A DNA stretch of 64,000 nt, taken from Sequoia sempervirens (taxonomy: Eukaryota > Streptophyta > Pinopsida > Cupressales > Cupressaceae). A program made the translations under genes and the position numbers. The notes below the pieces were generated by a model. It ran no database searches, had not been told where the DNA came from, and saw nothing but the letters and a program-made list of their open reading frames with translations. Positions 34,307 to 45,536 of this stretch are shown in pieces. The stretch spans positions 46,379,889-46,443,888 of the forward strand of contig VDFB02000003.1 of the NCBI GenBank assembly GCA_007258455.2, written 5' to 3'. The stretch's first letter is position 1; each line of letters starts with the position of its first letter.

Positions 34307-37300
34307 ATGATGGCATCATACAAGAAGGAAAACCCTAGATTTGATGGAACAAACTACTCACTATGGAAAACCAGAATGGAATGTCATTTGAGGTGTGTAG
34401 GTGAACACTTTTGGAATATTACAAAGAAAAAACATACTATTCCTCAGAATGGTCCTTCCACTCCTGATGAGATTAAAGATGCTAAGAATAATATCAGGGC
34501 CATGGAAGCTTTGTTGAGTGCTCTGACATATTCAAAAATGACAAATGTGATAGGTCTGGAGACAGCTCATGAGATGTGGATGAATTTGGAGACTTTGTAT
34601 GAAGGAGATGTACATGTGAAGGTCGCTAAGCTATAGAGTTTGAAAGGAAAGTATGGAAATTTGAAGATGGGTGAAGATGAAATTATTTCTTCTTTTATGC
34701 AAAGAGTAAATGAACTTGTGATGGGTATTAGATGTATTGGTGGTACCTTGGATGAACAAGAAATTGTAGCTAAAGTGCTCAGATCATTTCTTCCCTCCTA
34801 CAAATCAAAAGCTCATGCTATTGAAGAATTCAGATCAGTAACAAATGTGACAAGGGATATGTTGTTGGTAAACTTGCTACCTTTGAATTAAGTGAATTTG
34901 GTGATTTTTCCCCTAAGACTGAATTTGCATTCAAGGATTCTGTATCTGGAAGAAACATGCAAAGATATGAACCGGGAGAAATTTCTAGAAAGACATTCAA
35001 ATATGAGGAAGAGATGAAACAACTTGAAGAAGAAGAAAGAGAGGTTGAAGATCTGGAAGCATTGATTGTGAAAAAAGAAGGAAGAGGACAAGGTAATTAT
35101 AAAGGAAAGTTGCCTATTAAATGTTTCTCTTGCAGTAAAATAGGTCATTTTGCTTCAAGGTGTCCTGAAAGAGTTCCTAGGTCTAAGCCCTACAAACCTA
35201 GATTTCAAAAGAAGTGTTATTTTGTTGAAGAAGGTGTGATTGATGAAGAATCTGATAAAGAAAATGGAAATGAAGATGAATGGGTTTTCATTGCTATCAA
35301 GGAAAATGGTCCGGTGGCTACTGAATTTGCTAAAGTTGAGAGAGCTCTTGTAGCCCGAATTGAAGAGAAGGATGAGTGGGTTATTGACAGCGGATGCTCA
35401 CATGATATGACTGGTGACAAAATAAAATTTATAAGTCTAGAGAAATATGATGGTGGGGTTGTAAGATTTAGAGATAACAATGCTGGTGTGATCTGTGGCA
35501 GAGGATCTATTTGTCTTGGTGGTAAACATAACACTGATGATGTCCTTTATGTTCAAGGCTTAAATCATAACCTATTGAGTGTTGGACAGATGGTGGACAA
35601 GGTTTTTTGATCTTCAGTTCAAGGATGGAAGATGCACAATACTTGGAAGTTTTGGAAATATGATTGCTTCAGGTACAAAGACAAAAGGTAATATTTTTCA
35701 CCTAAGTGTTGGTAATGTAAGTTGTTTAATTTCTCAAGTAGATGAAAGCTGGTTATGGCATAGGAGGCTGTGTCATGTGATTTTTGATAACATTGTCAAG
35801 GTAAGTTCCATTCAAGTAGTAAGAGATCTACCTAAGCTAGTGAAACCTGCTAACATAATATGCAAGGAATGTCAGATGGATCAACATACTAGAGTCTCTT
35901 TTTAGAGTAAAAAGCATCATTCTAATGGAGTACTGGAGCTGGTGCATACTGATCTATGTGGTCCCTCCATAATTAGAAGTCTACAAGGATAAAGGTATTT
36001 TATGTTGCTTATTGATGAATACTCTAGGATGATATGGGTTGCTTTCTTAAGAGAAAAAATTGAAGCATTAGAGAAGTTCAAAAATTTCAAAGCTATGGAA
36101 GAGAATGAGAAAGGTTTGAAGATTAAATGGCAAAGGTCAGATAGAGGTGGTGAGTTCACCTCCAGGGAGTTCAATTCTTTTTATGAAGAGCATGGAATCA
36201 AAAGATAGTTATCTCCTCCCCGAACCCCTCAATAGAATGGAGGTGTAGAGAGAAAGAACAAAACAATTTTGGATGCTGCTAGAACAATGATGATTGAAGG
36301 AAATGTGCCTCACATCTATTGGAGAAAAGTTGTAAACACTTTAAATCAGGTAAATGTTAATGGTATTTCTAGTAAGACTCCTTTTGAGCTATGGTTTGGT
36401 TATAAGCCTACTGTTAAATATTTCAAGATCTTTGGAAGCAAGTGCTACATTAAGAGAGATGAGGACATAGAAAATTTTGATGCAAGGAGCGATGAAGGAA
36501 TCTTTCTAGGTTACTCTACCAAGAGCAAGGATTACCAATGCTATAATAGAAGATTAAGAAAAATGGTTGAAAGTGCAAATGTCAGGGTTGATGAGGATTC
36601 TGCTAGATCATCTAGATACTGTGGATATGATTTAGATGACTAGCAAGATAGTTCAAAAAAAGGGAAGAATGCTTAGACACATAATCAAGTTCAAATTGTT
36701 TTAGTAAATCAAGAAAGTCAAGAAGGAGAGAAAAATGGAAGTGCATAGAAGAACCAAAAGTGCGAGTGAATCCTAAAACTCCGAGGTATGTTAGATTGAA
36801 TCATTCAGAAAATTAAATTATAGGAGACACAAAGAAAGGTGTGAGACTAGAAGGATTGCAAAAGAGTATTGCCTGATTTCCAAAACTGAGCCTAAAAATG
36901 TCAATGAAGCTTGCAATGATGAATACTGGATGGAAGCTATGAAGGAAGAACTGATGCAGATTGAAAAGAATAATACATGGATTCTTGTTCCTAGACCTAA
37001 AGACAAAATCGTGATTGGTACTAAATGGGTCTTTCGGAATAAGCTGAATGAACAAGGTGAAGTAATCCGGAATAAAGCAAGACTGGTATGTAAAGGGTAT
37101 TCACAAATGGAAGGTATTGATTTTGAAGAAACCTTTGACCCTGTTGCCAAAATTGAAGCTGTAAGATTATTTCTTGCTTATGCTGCATATAAGAACTATA
37201 AAGTCTATCAAATGGATGTGAAGTCAACTTTTCTAAATGGTGAGTTAGAAGAAGTATATGTTGAACAACCAGATGGATTTCAACTAACTGAAAAAGAAGA

Positions 37301-38416
37301 CATGGTTTGCTGATTGAAGAAAGCACTGTATGGACTCAAGCAAGCCACCAGAGCCTGGTATGCTAGAATGGATAAATATTTACTGAAGCTTGGATTTAAT
37401 AAAGGTACTACTGAAAACAATTTGTATTTTAAGTTGGATCATGATAAAGAGTTGATTATTGAAGTCTTTGTTGATGACATTATCTTTGGAGGAGATGATT
37501 TATGTATGAAGTTTGTTGATGAAATGAAAAGTGAATTTGAAATGAGTATGATTGGTGAGATGAATTTCATTCTGGGATTACAAGTCACTTAGACAGACAA
37601 TGGGATTTTCATATCTCAGTCCAAATATGTGAGAGAGTTATTGAAGAAGTTTGGCATGGAAGACTCAAATCCTATTGGTACACCCATGGTAACCAGATGC
37701 AAGTTAACACAAAATGATGATTCTCCTAAGGAAAGTCAAACAAGATATAGGTCAATGATTGGTGGATTTATCTGCTTAACTTAGACCAGACCAGACATCA
37801 TGAATGTTGTATGTATGGTTGCTAGATTTTGGCTGATCCAAAAGAATCTCATGTGACCGTTGTAAAGAGAATCTTTAGATATCTGAAAGGAATAGTTGAT
37901 TTTGAGCTTTGGTATCCTAAAGATGACGATCTTACATTGAGTGCATTTACTGATGCGGATTGGGTAGGCGATGTAGATGACATGAAAAGTACTAGTGGTG
38001 GTGCTTTCTTCCTAGGGAAGAAGTTGGTGTCTTGGTTGAGAAAAAAGTAGAATTCCATCTCCCTATCTACTACTGAGGCAGAGTATATTGCTGCTGCAAA
38101 TAATTGTACTCAAGCGATATGGATGAAACATATGCTGAAAGATATTAGAGTAGTATATGATGAACCTATTGCCATATACTGTGACAACTCAAGTGCAATA
38201 AACATATCAAATAATCTGGTGCTACACTCTAAGACCAAGCATATATCAATCAAGCTTCATTTCCTAAGGGAAAAAGTGAATGAGAAAGAAGTCAGATTAG
38301 AGTTTGTGCCTACCAAAGAACAGGTTGTAGATATTTTCACCAAGTCGTTGCCAAAGGATACTTTTGAGTATCTTAGAGGAATGCTAGGGGTGATTACCCC
38401 TCTTGGTATGAACTAG
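34307..38416 (+). pseudogene. Copia-4 gag-pol polyprotein, degenerate
   Basis: Gag starts at 34,307-34,310. The zinc knuckle CFSCSKIGHFASRC near 35,121 keeps all four ligands. Protease reads WVIDSGCSHDMTGD near 35,378. The integrase core follows (LVHTDLCGPSIIRSLQG; WQRSDRGGEFTSREFNSF), then RT ([51 protein letters not shown]) and RNase H (TDADWVGDVDDMKSTSGGAF; STTEAEYIAAANNCTQ; PTKEQVVDIFTKSLPKDTF), ending with TAG at 38,414. Stops at expected Gln positions are TAG: KL*SLKG (34,635), TPQ*NG (36,233), LQVT*TD (37,590), CLT*TRP (37,781), RKK*NSI (38,048). Small frameshifts also occur. Confidence 0.93.
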
Positions 38417-38495
38417 AGATGCATTTACTTGCATCAATTTGCATGCTTCAAAGCTAGATTCTAATCTAGATTGATGTTTCCATGGTTGCTACTCA

Positions 38496-38687
38496 GGGGG
38501 AGTAGTCAGATGTGCAAATATGTGGTTTAGATCTTGTATGTGGGAAGGTAATGTTTATCTTTTCCATTGATGTCAAAGTGGGAGAAGAGTCACATGAAAA
38601 ACTGTGAATTATCTAGGGAGAAGAGTCTTGTGGGGAGAAGATCATGTAGAAGAAGTTGAGGAAGAAGAGTCAGAATCTAAGGGGGAG
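38496..38687 (+). promoter_or_regulatory. Copia-4 polypurine tracts
   Basis: GGGGGAG occurs at 38,496 and 38,681, with a worn copy (GTGGGAGAAG) near 38,578. The last intact tract ends 19 bases before the 3' LTR start, farther away than in Copia-1, -2 and -3, so the LTR-proximal tract has shifted or been lost. Confidence 0.65.
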
Positions 38688-38706
38688 TAAGTGTTGATTG
38701 AGAGAT

Positions 38707-40115
38707 TGTTGGATGATGTGGTTGTGTTGCTGATATGTGGTTGTCATTGATGTCAACACTATTAGCATTTGATGTATTGAAGGTTGTATATGCCGAGGAT
38801 ATTGAGAAAATTGTTAAAGGAAAAGAGTTGTAGGTTGCCAGTGGAATAATGAAGGTCATGAAGGTGTCTTTTTTTATTCAAGGGGTAAATGCTTTTGACC
38901 GGAGCTATGAACCAGATACAACCATTCAACAATACCACCTCAACGGGGTTTGAACCTTGGTGGCAAGAACAACAATGCCACCTATAAACCATCACACCAT
39001 GCCAATACCAACAAAGGTCATGAAGGTGTCTTGATCCATACATCAATGATCAATTATTGTGGACTGAAGGGTTTATTGCTGAGAGTATCTAGTTTATCCA
39101 CTAGAAGTTTCAGAGGTAAGCGTGAAGTTTTGATCATGTTATGAACAGTTGTGTTCTGACAGTTTTTTTGTGGTTTCAGTTAGTATTCCTAAGTAAAGTT
39201 GATATGATTCTAGTAATTTTAGTTGTTGCAGATGTCTCTATGTTGGTTCTTGTTGCATGTGGATGCTTCTAGATCATTCTCTATCTTTTTTGCATGTCCA
39301 CGTTGATCGGTGTGTTCGTGGTCGAAGATTTTTCTCATATGTGTTCGGGTTTTAATGTTCTTTGCCAACATGGTGGTTGTAACGTGTTGTGGATCCTTGG
39401 AGATTAAAATTTGAATGTTTGGCATGCTTGAGGATGTTTTTTTGGGCCACAACATAATATTGGCCAATGGTGTTTGATTCGCATCAGAAATTTATTTGTA
39501 AATTTGGGCCGACATTGCATATATGTTTTATATTTTCATATTTCTTTTGGCCGACAAAGTTGTTGATGAAATTCAAGTTGCGGATATATAAGAGTGGTTG
39601 TTTGTTTGAATTGAAGTATGCTCGGTGTGATCCTATGTGTGTATGTGAGAATATCATTCAATTGCAGAGTAGAATCTGAAGAAGTCTGAGTAGAGTGTGA
39701 AGAAGTTTGAACGAAGTGTGAAGGAGTGTTTTTATGCTTAATTAGAACTATAATCAGGCTTTTGGAGAAGCTACTTTCTTAGTTCATACCCTGCGGATCT
39801 AATCCATATTTTTCTTGTGGGCAGTGAGCTCTAGGCAGTGTGCTTGAATGCAAGTGCATTCCCATTATTATTCTTATACTTTTAACAGGGTATAATCTTG
39901 TGGACTAACATCCACCGTGGTTTTTCCCTTAACAGGGTTTCCACGTAAAAAATCTTGGTGTTCTTTGTGTTTATGATGTGTTGATTGTCTATGGTTTATT
40001 GTCCATGCATCAGATCGGAAATTGAGTTAAGTTTGAGTTAAGATTAAAAAGTTTAAATAATCTGTGACAACTGATTCACCTCCCCCTCTCAATTGTCTGT
40101 CCTTGTTTTCCAACA
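38707..40115 (+). repeat. Copia-4 3' LTR, carrying a SINE
   Basis: 1,409 bp, TGTTGGATG...CCAACA. The extra length against the 5' LTR is explained mainly by the SINE and its duplication at 38,852-39,032. Confidence 0.93.
38871..39013 (-). mobile_element. tRNA-derived SINE, minus strand
   Basis: About 143 bp sits in the Copia-4 3' LTR between two copies of a 19-bp direct repeat, AAGGTCATGAAGGTGTCTT (38,852-38,870 and 39,014-39,032). The 5' LTR has one uninterrupted copy near 33,152. On the minus strand the insert starts TTGGTATTGGCATGG, has a box-A-like TGGCATGGTGTGATGG and, some 35 bp later, a box-B-like GGTTCAAACCCC, and ends in ATAAAAAAA. Long target duplication, A-tail and pol III-type boxes together identify a SINE moved by LINE machinery. 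Confidence 0.85.
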
Positions 40116-40120
40116 GGATC

Positions 40121-40422
40121 TATGCATGAAGAATAAAGGAAAGTAAAGGAAGTTGATGGAAGCTTGTGTACAGGTGTAAAGAAGGATGTGACATCAATAA
40201 GTGATGAAGGAAAGGATAAAGAACACCCCACTGAGCAGTATGACATAATGGAGTAGGATTCAAATGAAGATAAGAACAAAGATGACAAGGACAGTGAGAG
40301 TCAAGAAAATAAGGAACCCGTTGAAGAAAAACATGAAGGAAAAAGGTATAAAGAGTACAAAGGAGGATAAGTTGTAGCATCTTTTCCAAGAGACCTAGAA
40401 ACTTTAAAGTTGGGGTGTATTG
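40121..40422 (+). pseudogene. gagGypsy polyprotein tail after Copia-4
   Basis: It continues the frame that stops at 32,998 when Copia-4 and one GGATC copy are removed (IE*GS then MHEE*RKVKEVDG). It is very rich in Lys, Glu and Asp (EDKNKDDKDSESQENKEPVE) and reaches close to the 3' LTR. I recognise no domain. Confidence 0.7.
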
Positions 40423-41785
40423 TGCAGGAGCACCATTGGATAAAAGTTCTCAAATCATGAAGTTGTTATCTAGGCTTTAGGATTTCGGTGGATATGCATA
40501 AAATAAGGTCTTGAAGACCATTTTATAATGTAATTAGTCATAATAGAGTCATATTTAGGTGTTTAGAAGGTCAAGTCTTCAAATATGCAAAATATTGAAA
40601 AGTTGCCTACAAAGTTGTAAAGTTGCTTAAAAAATTGCAAAAAAAGCAGATTTGATGGAATTCCAATAGTCAAGTTATTTTAAAAGGAAGTTAGGCAGTT
40701 GTAGGAAGTTTATTTGAGAGGGAAAAATCATAAATAAGAGGAAGGCATCGTTGTAAGACTTATTTTTGAAGATTTGAAAGAAAAACCAATTGAAGTAATA
40801 CTATTTTTATCATATTTTCTATGTTTTCTCCATAGTTTCTAGATTGTACGGCCTGTACAATTGCATAATGATCTAGATTTTTTCTAAATTCATCTTAAGG
40901 TGTATGTTGGCTTCTATTTTCAGCTGATTTGAGCATCTAATAGAGAATTAGGTGTAAGTTTAAGCAGCTTCTTTGTAATTGGTTTATTACCCTATTTTTA
41001 AGGGTTTGTAATCTTTAAAATGTAACCTCGACCCATTCCACTTTTTGTGGAACCTGTAGCTTGTGGAATGGGTTTGTATGATTAAGAAATAGATGTAATA
41101 ATTTGGTGAGGGAGTAGGGGAGGCCAGATAGTGATTTGGGCACGAAGCCCTAGGTTGGAAAGTTGAATTTTCCATGTGAAAAGTGAGGTTTTGAGTTGGT
41201 AAAGTGTGTAAGGTGTTGGGGAAGTGTTATTTGATGTTGAATTGAGTATGTATAGAGGTAATTAGACATTTTTGAGGTGGTTACAAGTTTTGGAAAGGTC
41301 TGGTAAAGTGTTTTTCAATAAAACCCTAGTTTCTTAGCTATAAAAGAGGGTTTTGGAGTTAGGTATCTGGATGGTTGAGTTTCTATCAAGTTATTGTGGA
41401 ATATTGGGTTTAAACACCTATAAAATACTTCCCACAAGAGTTTGAAGGTTTAGGATAAGTTTCAAGACAAGGTCCTTTGTAAAAGAGGCCTAATTGAAGC
41501 CTAATTGGCATGAAAAATCCAGTTTTGAAGGATATGTTGGAAAGTGACCTATTGAGGTCTTTTGGTATGTTATTGGACACCTTAATGGGTCCTTGAAATA
41601 GTAATGGTTATGGTCTGAAAATAACCCATTGAGGAGTTGTACCCGATTAAGTTGATTTCTTATGCTACAAGGAATAGAGTGGATTGGTTGAGATTGTGTG
41701 AGTTTAAGAGTTTGATGATCTGACGAGTGTTGTAGTTGGTTGTTAATGTATTTCAAGTGTTGTAGGACCTCTCCTGCTTACATCA
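40423..41785 (+). repeat. gagGypsy 3' LTR
   Basis: 1,363 bp, TGCAGGAGC...TTACATCA. It aligns along its length with 29,503-30,866. Bases after it (GGGGTCACCAAGGG) continue the Gypsy-1 LTR and match 51,947 onward. Confidence 0.92.
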
Positions 41786-44700
41786 TTGTGGGGTCACCAA
41801 GGGTTTCTTTTGCCAGGATTGGAAAGCTTTAAGGTGCTCATCAACTCCTTATGCTGGGGAATATCCATGTTTGTCATCCTCACCTTCCATGTTAGATGAT
41901 TATCCTTAACTGTCTCCAAGTGGTGCTCATAAACTTGTATGAGATCAATTTCTTGGGATGTGACCAATGTAATTTTCTAAGCTTCTGTAGGTGCTTAGCA
42001 TTGAGTAAAGGTGAATCAAGCATTTCCTTAACCACCTTCTGGAAATCGTCCATCAGACTCTTGGTGTCCATGTTATTCCTAATCTCACCTTTATCTTGGA
42101 GTAACCCAAGAGCCACCAAGGTGCCCAATGCTTATTTTGAAACAACAATACACTCATCAATGATTTCCTTAAGTTTCTATAGATTCTTCTTAGCAATCTA
42201 CAACTTCCACTCCACCCCTTTGTTCCACGCCAAGTAACAGGTGTCTGAAGCATTGGGTATAACCTGTTCTGCAACCAATTTCTCCATATCCCAACTTAAT
42301 ACAAAACTTCAGTTCAGTTTTTTAGTTGTTCTGTAGCTTCTCCCCCTTTTCAATTATAGTGATTTCATCCCCCAAAGTGGTCTTCAAAATATTTGTTTCT
42401 TGGAAGCATTTTATGGATTCAGAAATGACCAAGCTCCCTTTTTTAATTAGAGACCCACTCTAATCATATGCAACCTTACTCAAGGTTTGAGAACTTTTAA
42501 TTTTGGTTATGGCCTCCTTTCTAACCACAGTTAGAGATTCTACAGAGGAATCAACTTGAGAAAGGGGTTTAGGAACAAGCTTGAAGATAAACCTCAGACA
42601 TTCAATGAAGTTACAAACCTGGGCATTTAATTCATTCTTACTTTCTTTATCCTTTTTTGATCTTTCAACCATTCTGGCCGCATACACTTGAAAAATATGA
42701 ACATCTCCATCTCTGGTAGGAGGGCCAAGATCTATTCTATTCAATTCAAAATCACTTGTCATTGCCTGAGTAACATCCTTTTACACTGAAGGGTGCACAA
42801 TCTCTATTTGGAGGCTTCTTGATTCAATATCATCTATCAACCTAGCATTAGTCTTCAACTTCTTCAATTTCGGGGCTGAAGTCCTCTGTAAAAATTGGCC
42901 CACCATATCCCACTTAGGTAAACTAGGCTGTATAGCTTTCCTTTTCCTTGAAAAAGAGTCCTCTAACTAGGTTGGAGTCATGGAGACCTTGGTTGTTTTA
43001 AAACCCGAAGATTCAAATAAGGTCCTAGTAACAAGAGGAGTGTTCTTTGCAGATGCAATTGCTTGTGGCTTCTAAGATGTACCTACTTCTCTGACCAGTG
43101 ATTCATCTTGAGAGGGAGAAGAATTGATAGTTAGGGTTTCCAAACCCTCCTCTTCCTCATCTCCTTCATTAACTTTTTCTAGAACAGGTAGGTTAAAGAT
43201 ATCTTCCCCACAAGTTTGTGAAAACACATTCTTATCAGGTGGGTCTTTGCCACCATCTCCTTGTGCCCCTGATGGTAATGACTGGGAAGTTCCATCAGTT
43301 GATTTCCCACTTGTACAAGCCTGAGAAGTACCTTCGGCAGGTCATGAAACTTTAGACCTGGTGTGAGGACGAGACTGTTTAGTTCTTTTCTTGGTCACCC
43401 ACTCTCATGTTTTGGTCAAAACATCAGCAATCCTTGCTTCAATAGTGTCTTTCTCTCTAAAGTTCCAGTCCATGGTAGGGATAGGTCGGTTTTCTATCAA
43501 TTCAATATACACTGGGTCTACCATGTTAGACCCATCTTCTTTAATGCCCTGTAGATCCAATTTCAAATCTTAAATAATTATCTATTCTATTGTCAGTCTT
43601 TTCCAAATCCTTCTCCTGATCTCATATTCATCAAAATAGTCTGCCCAATAATCTTCAAGACTAGGTTGGTAATAAAAATTAGGGCTTAATTTTAGATTAT
43701 TTCTAATATAATCTTTTAGATCAAAAGGAGTCCGCTCCTCATATGAAATTAGACTATACTTGGACATTTCTCTTTCAATATTTAGGGCATCAGACATAGA
43801 TTGACAACTATAAGCACCAAAACCAAAGGGAAAGTGAACTGTCAACCTTTTCCTACCTTGGCACAATCTATTTACATCAGCTAACTGCCTACTTACTTCA
43901 ATGAGCACCCATTTATCTTCAGGGTATTTAGGCAATTTGATCAAGAATTCTACATATCCACCAACTTCCTTACAAATGTAGGAGAATTTCATGAAACTGA
44001 ATAAAATGGCTTCCATAGAAGTTTACAAATTGTATTGCTTCATGCAATAACCTCATTGTAGGATGTCCCTATAACTCCCTAACTATTCTCATGGTGAAAG
44101 TGTTAGCCACTCTCCTAAAATGCTGAAAGCCCTTATGAAGCTGAAGTTTATCAAAATCTGGATGAAGAAATACATCCATTCCTCAAATCCATGAACGTCT
44201 TCGTTTCCCCTTATCCTGTGTAGTAATACCACAATGTCATCCACTTCTTCCACAAAATGGGTTCTGTGCAATTTACGAGGCAATTGGGACTTACTCGTCT
44301 TAGGCTTGGCCAACCAATTCTATGCTATTTCATTTTTTTAAACCCCTTTCTTTATAGAAAATTCAATTTGAGAATTTGTCATGTTCATTGGTGAATACTT
44401 ATATTTTTCTGGGATCCTCAGGCAAGACACAAAGGTGGACCTCTAGAATTTCAGAACTAGTCAAATGTCTTCTCTCCTAACCTCCTATGTTTGTGAATTA
44501 TAATGCCTAATGCACTCTAAAATGAGTTTGGGGCATTGCACATCTAGAGGAAATTCAACAGCTTCAACTAACCCACTGTCTATCACTCATTCAATGATGG
44601 GCGGTGGATTGGGTTTATTGAATTTGCTTCACAATTCATCCAAACTCACAGGCCCTAGACACATATTCATAACCCGCATATTTAACCCTTTCCATGGATG

Positions 44701-45333
44701 AGTGTTTATAGCTCTAACAATAGATATCCTTCTAAAATGCAGGCATAAATAATCCAATAAAGCAAACTAAAATAGGTGAATACTGTAAATACCTTAATGG
44801 AAAATCCTGCAACTTGAAATTTCGCATCTCATCTAGCTCATCCTCAAAGAATTTCATCACAATGAGAATGTTTTTCTAACACTTTAAAATTTCTTAGAAC
44901 TTCACAAAAAAACGTGGGAGTAGATGGGAATTTAATGTCTTAACTTGCTCCATGACACGTGGTAGCTGTAGCTTCACCATTTTCAATATAACTGTCTTTC
45001 AAAAATTTGAAAGCAAACATCTATAAGTGATGAAGTGGCGAGTTCAACGAACTTCACAAAAATGCGCCCGAGTTCGAACAACATGTCAAGATGTTGCTTA
45101 AACAATAATCATCACAATGGTATTTAAAGAAGGTTCGACAAACTACACAAAACATCGTCTGGGTTGGGAACATGAAAAAGTGAAGCATAAGCGGCGAGGC
45201 GAGTGGTTCAAAAAACTATACAAAACACTGCTTGGGTTCAAATGACTTCATAAAATACGACCTGCATAGGACTAAGCCACTTATAAGTTGGTGGATGACT
45301 TTTCATGAAGCGGGGAAAAAATATAGGGTAACA
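41786..45333 (-). repeat. Gypsy-1 3' LTR, main part
   Basis: It aligns with 51,947-55,717 on the same strand and ends on the plus strand at GGGTAACA (45,333), as does the 5' LTR. Against the 5' LTR it lacks about 190 bp (equivalent to about 54,298-54,490) and about 50 bp near 44,665. It contains copy 2 of the LTR-borne ORF. Confidence 0.9.
41880..44980 (-). pseudogene. LTR-borne ORF, copy 2 (Gypsy-1 3' LTR)
   Basis: A possible start is the ATG at 44,980 (MVKLQLPRVMEQVKTLNSHL). Segments ending at 44,089, 43,582 and 42,460 share one frame. They include SQLPRKLHRTHFVEE, GFEEWMYFFIQI, LPKYPEDKWVLIEVSRQL and LEDYWADYFDEYEIRRRIWK, which line up with copy 1 (PPGTKLPKQIILEE, AFEPWMFFYI, LPRYPTDRMVMLEVSRKL, VEDFWANAGDEAEIRKRM). 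A basic RKRK-type patch near 42,945 and a helical C-terminal part follow. The DWEKIISD block is missing because of the 190-bp deletion. Further frameshifts occur after 42,460. The function is unknown. Confidence 0.75.
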
Positions 45334-45370
45334 GTGGCTTTGACTGGGGACAAAGACTAACAAGGATGAA

Positions 45371-45420
45371 GCAATGAACCCAGACTCAGATTAGTACGAT
45401 TAGTGCCTTATCCATTGGGC
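45371..45420 (-). other. tRNA-Arg-like segment near the Gypsy-1 3' LTR
   Basis: On the minus strand it reads GCCCAATGGATAAGGC (D-arm-like, box A), CACTAATCGTACTAATC (worn anticodon arm) and TCTGGGTTCATTGC (T-arm-like, box B). From memory this resembles plant tRNA-Arg genes. No matched acceptor stem is visible, so it is not a working tRNA gene. It lies about 40-90 bp upstream, in the element's sense, of the 3' LTR. The element's primer site also points to tRNA-Arg. Confidence 0.5.
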
Positions 45421-45536
45421 AAAAAAGTCAAATAAAGTGAAAACACACTCTTTAGCACCCGAGAAACAAACCAAGACAAAACCAAACAAGAACCAAAACC
45501 ATAAACTAACTATGTACAAGCGGGACTGCGAGGAAA

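Larger units (their letters stand above)
33004..40115 (+). mobile_element. Copia-4, Ty1/copia LTR retrotransposon, full length but decayed
   Basis: It is flanked by GGATC at 32,999-33,003 and 40,116-40,120. The 5' LTR start has mutated from TGTTGGATG to TATAGGATG; the 3' LTR keeps TGTTGGATG (38,707) and ends CCAACA (40,115). The primer site, gag-pol, GGGGGAG tracts and LTRs follow the same plan as Copia-2, and the proteins are close (gag MASYKKENPRFDGTNYSLW against MATYKKDSPRFDGTNYSMW). It lies within the gagGypsy reading frame. A SINE sits in its 3' LTR. Confidence 0.93.
29503..41785 (+). mobile_element. gagGypsy, gag-protease-only Ty3/gypsy element, interrupted by Copia-4
   Basis: LTRs of 1,364 bp (29,503-30,866, TGTAGGAGC...TTACATCA) and 1,363 bp (40,423-41,785, TGCAGGAGC...TTACATCA) flank a primer site TGGTATCAAAGC and a gag-protease reading frame. 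There is no RT, RNase H or integrase. After removal of Copia-4 (33,004-40,115) the internal part is about 2.4 kb. It lies in the 3' LTR of Gypsy-1; the uninterrupted sequence is at 51,940-51,960. The flanks TATGG and TTGTG do not form a clean target duplication. It needs enzymes from a related gypsy element. Confidence 0.9.

Noticed and set aside
29498..41790. Target duplication for gagGypsy
   Set aside because: TATGG on the left and TTGTG on the right share only two positions; the insertion is supported by LTR pairing and the intact counterpart at 51,940-51,960 instead.
45350..45430. A functional tRNA-Arg gene
   Set aside because: The D-arm and T-arm resemble a tRNA, but the anticodon arm is disrupted and no acceptor stem pairs; it is reported only as a tRNA-like segment.
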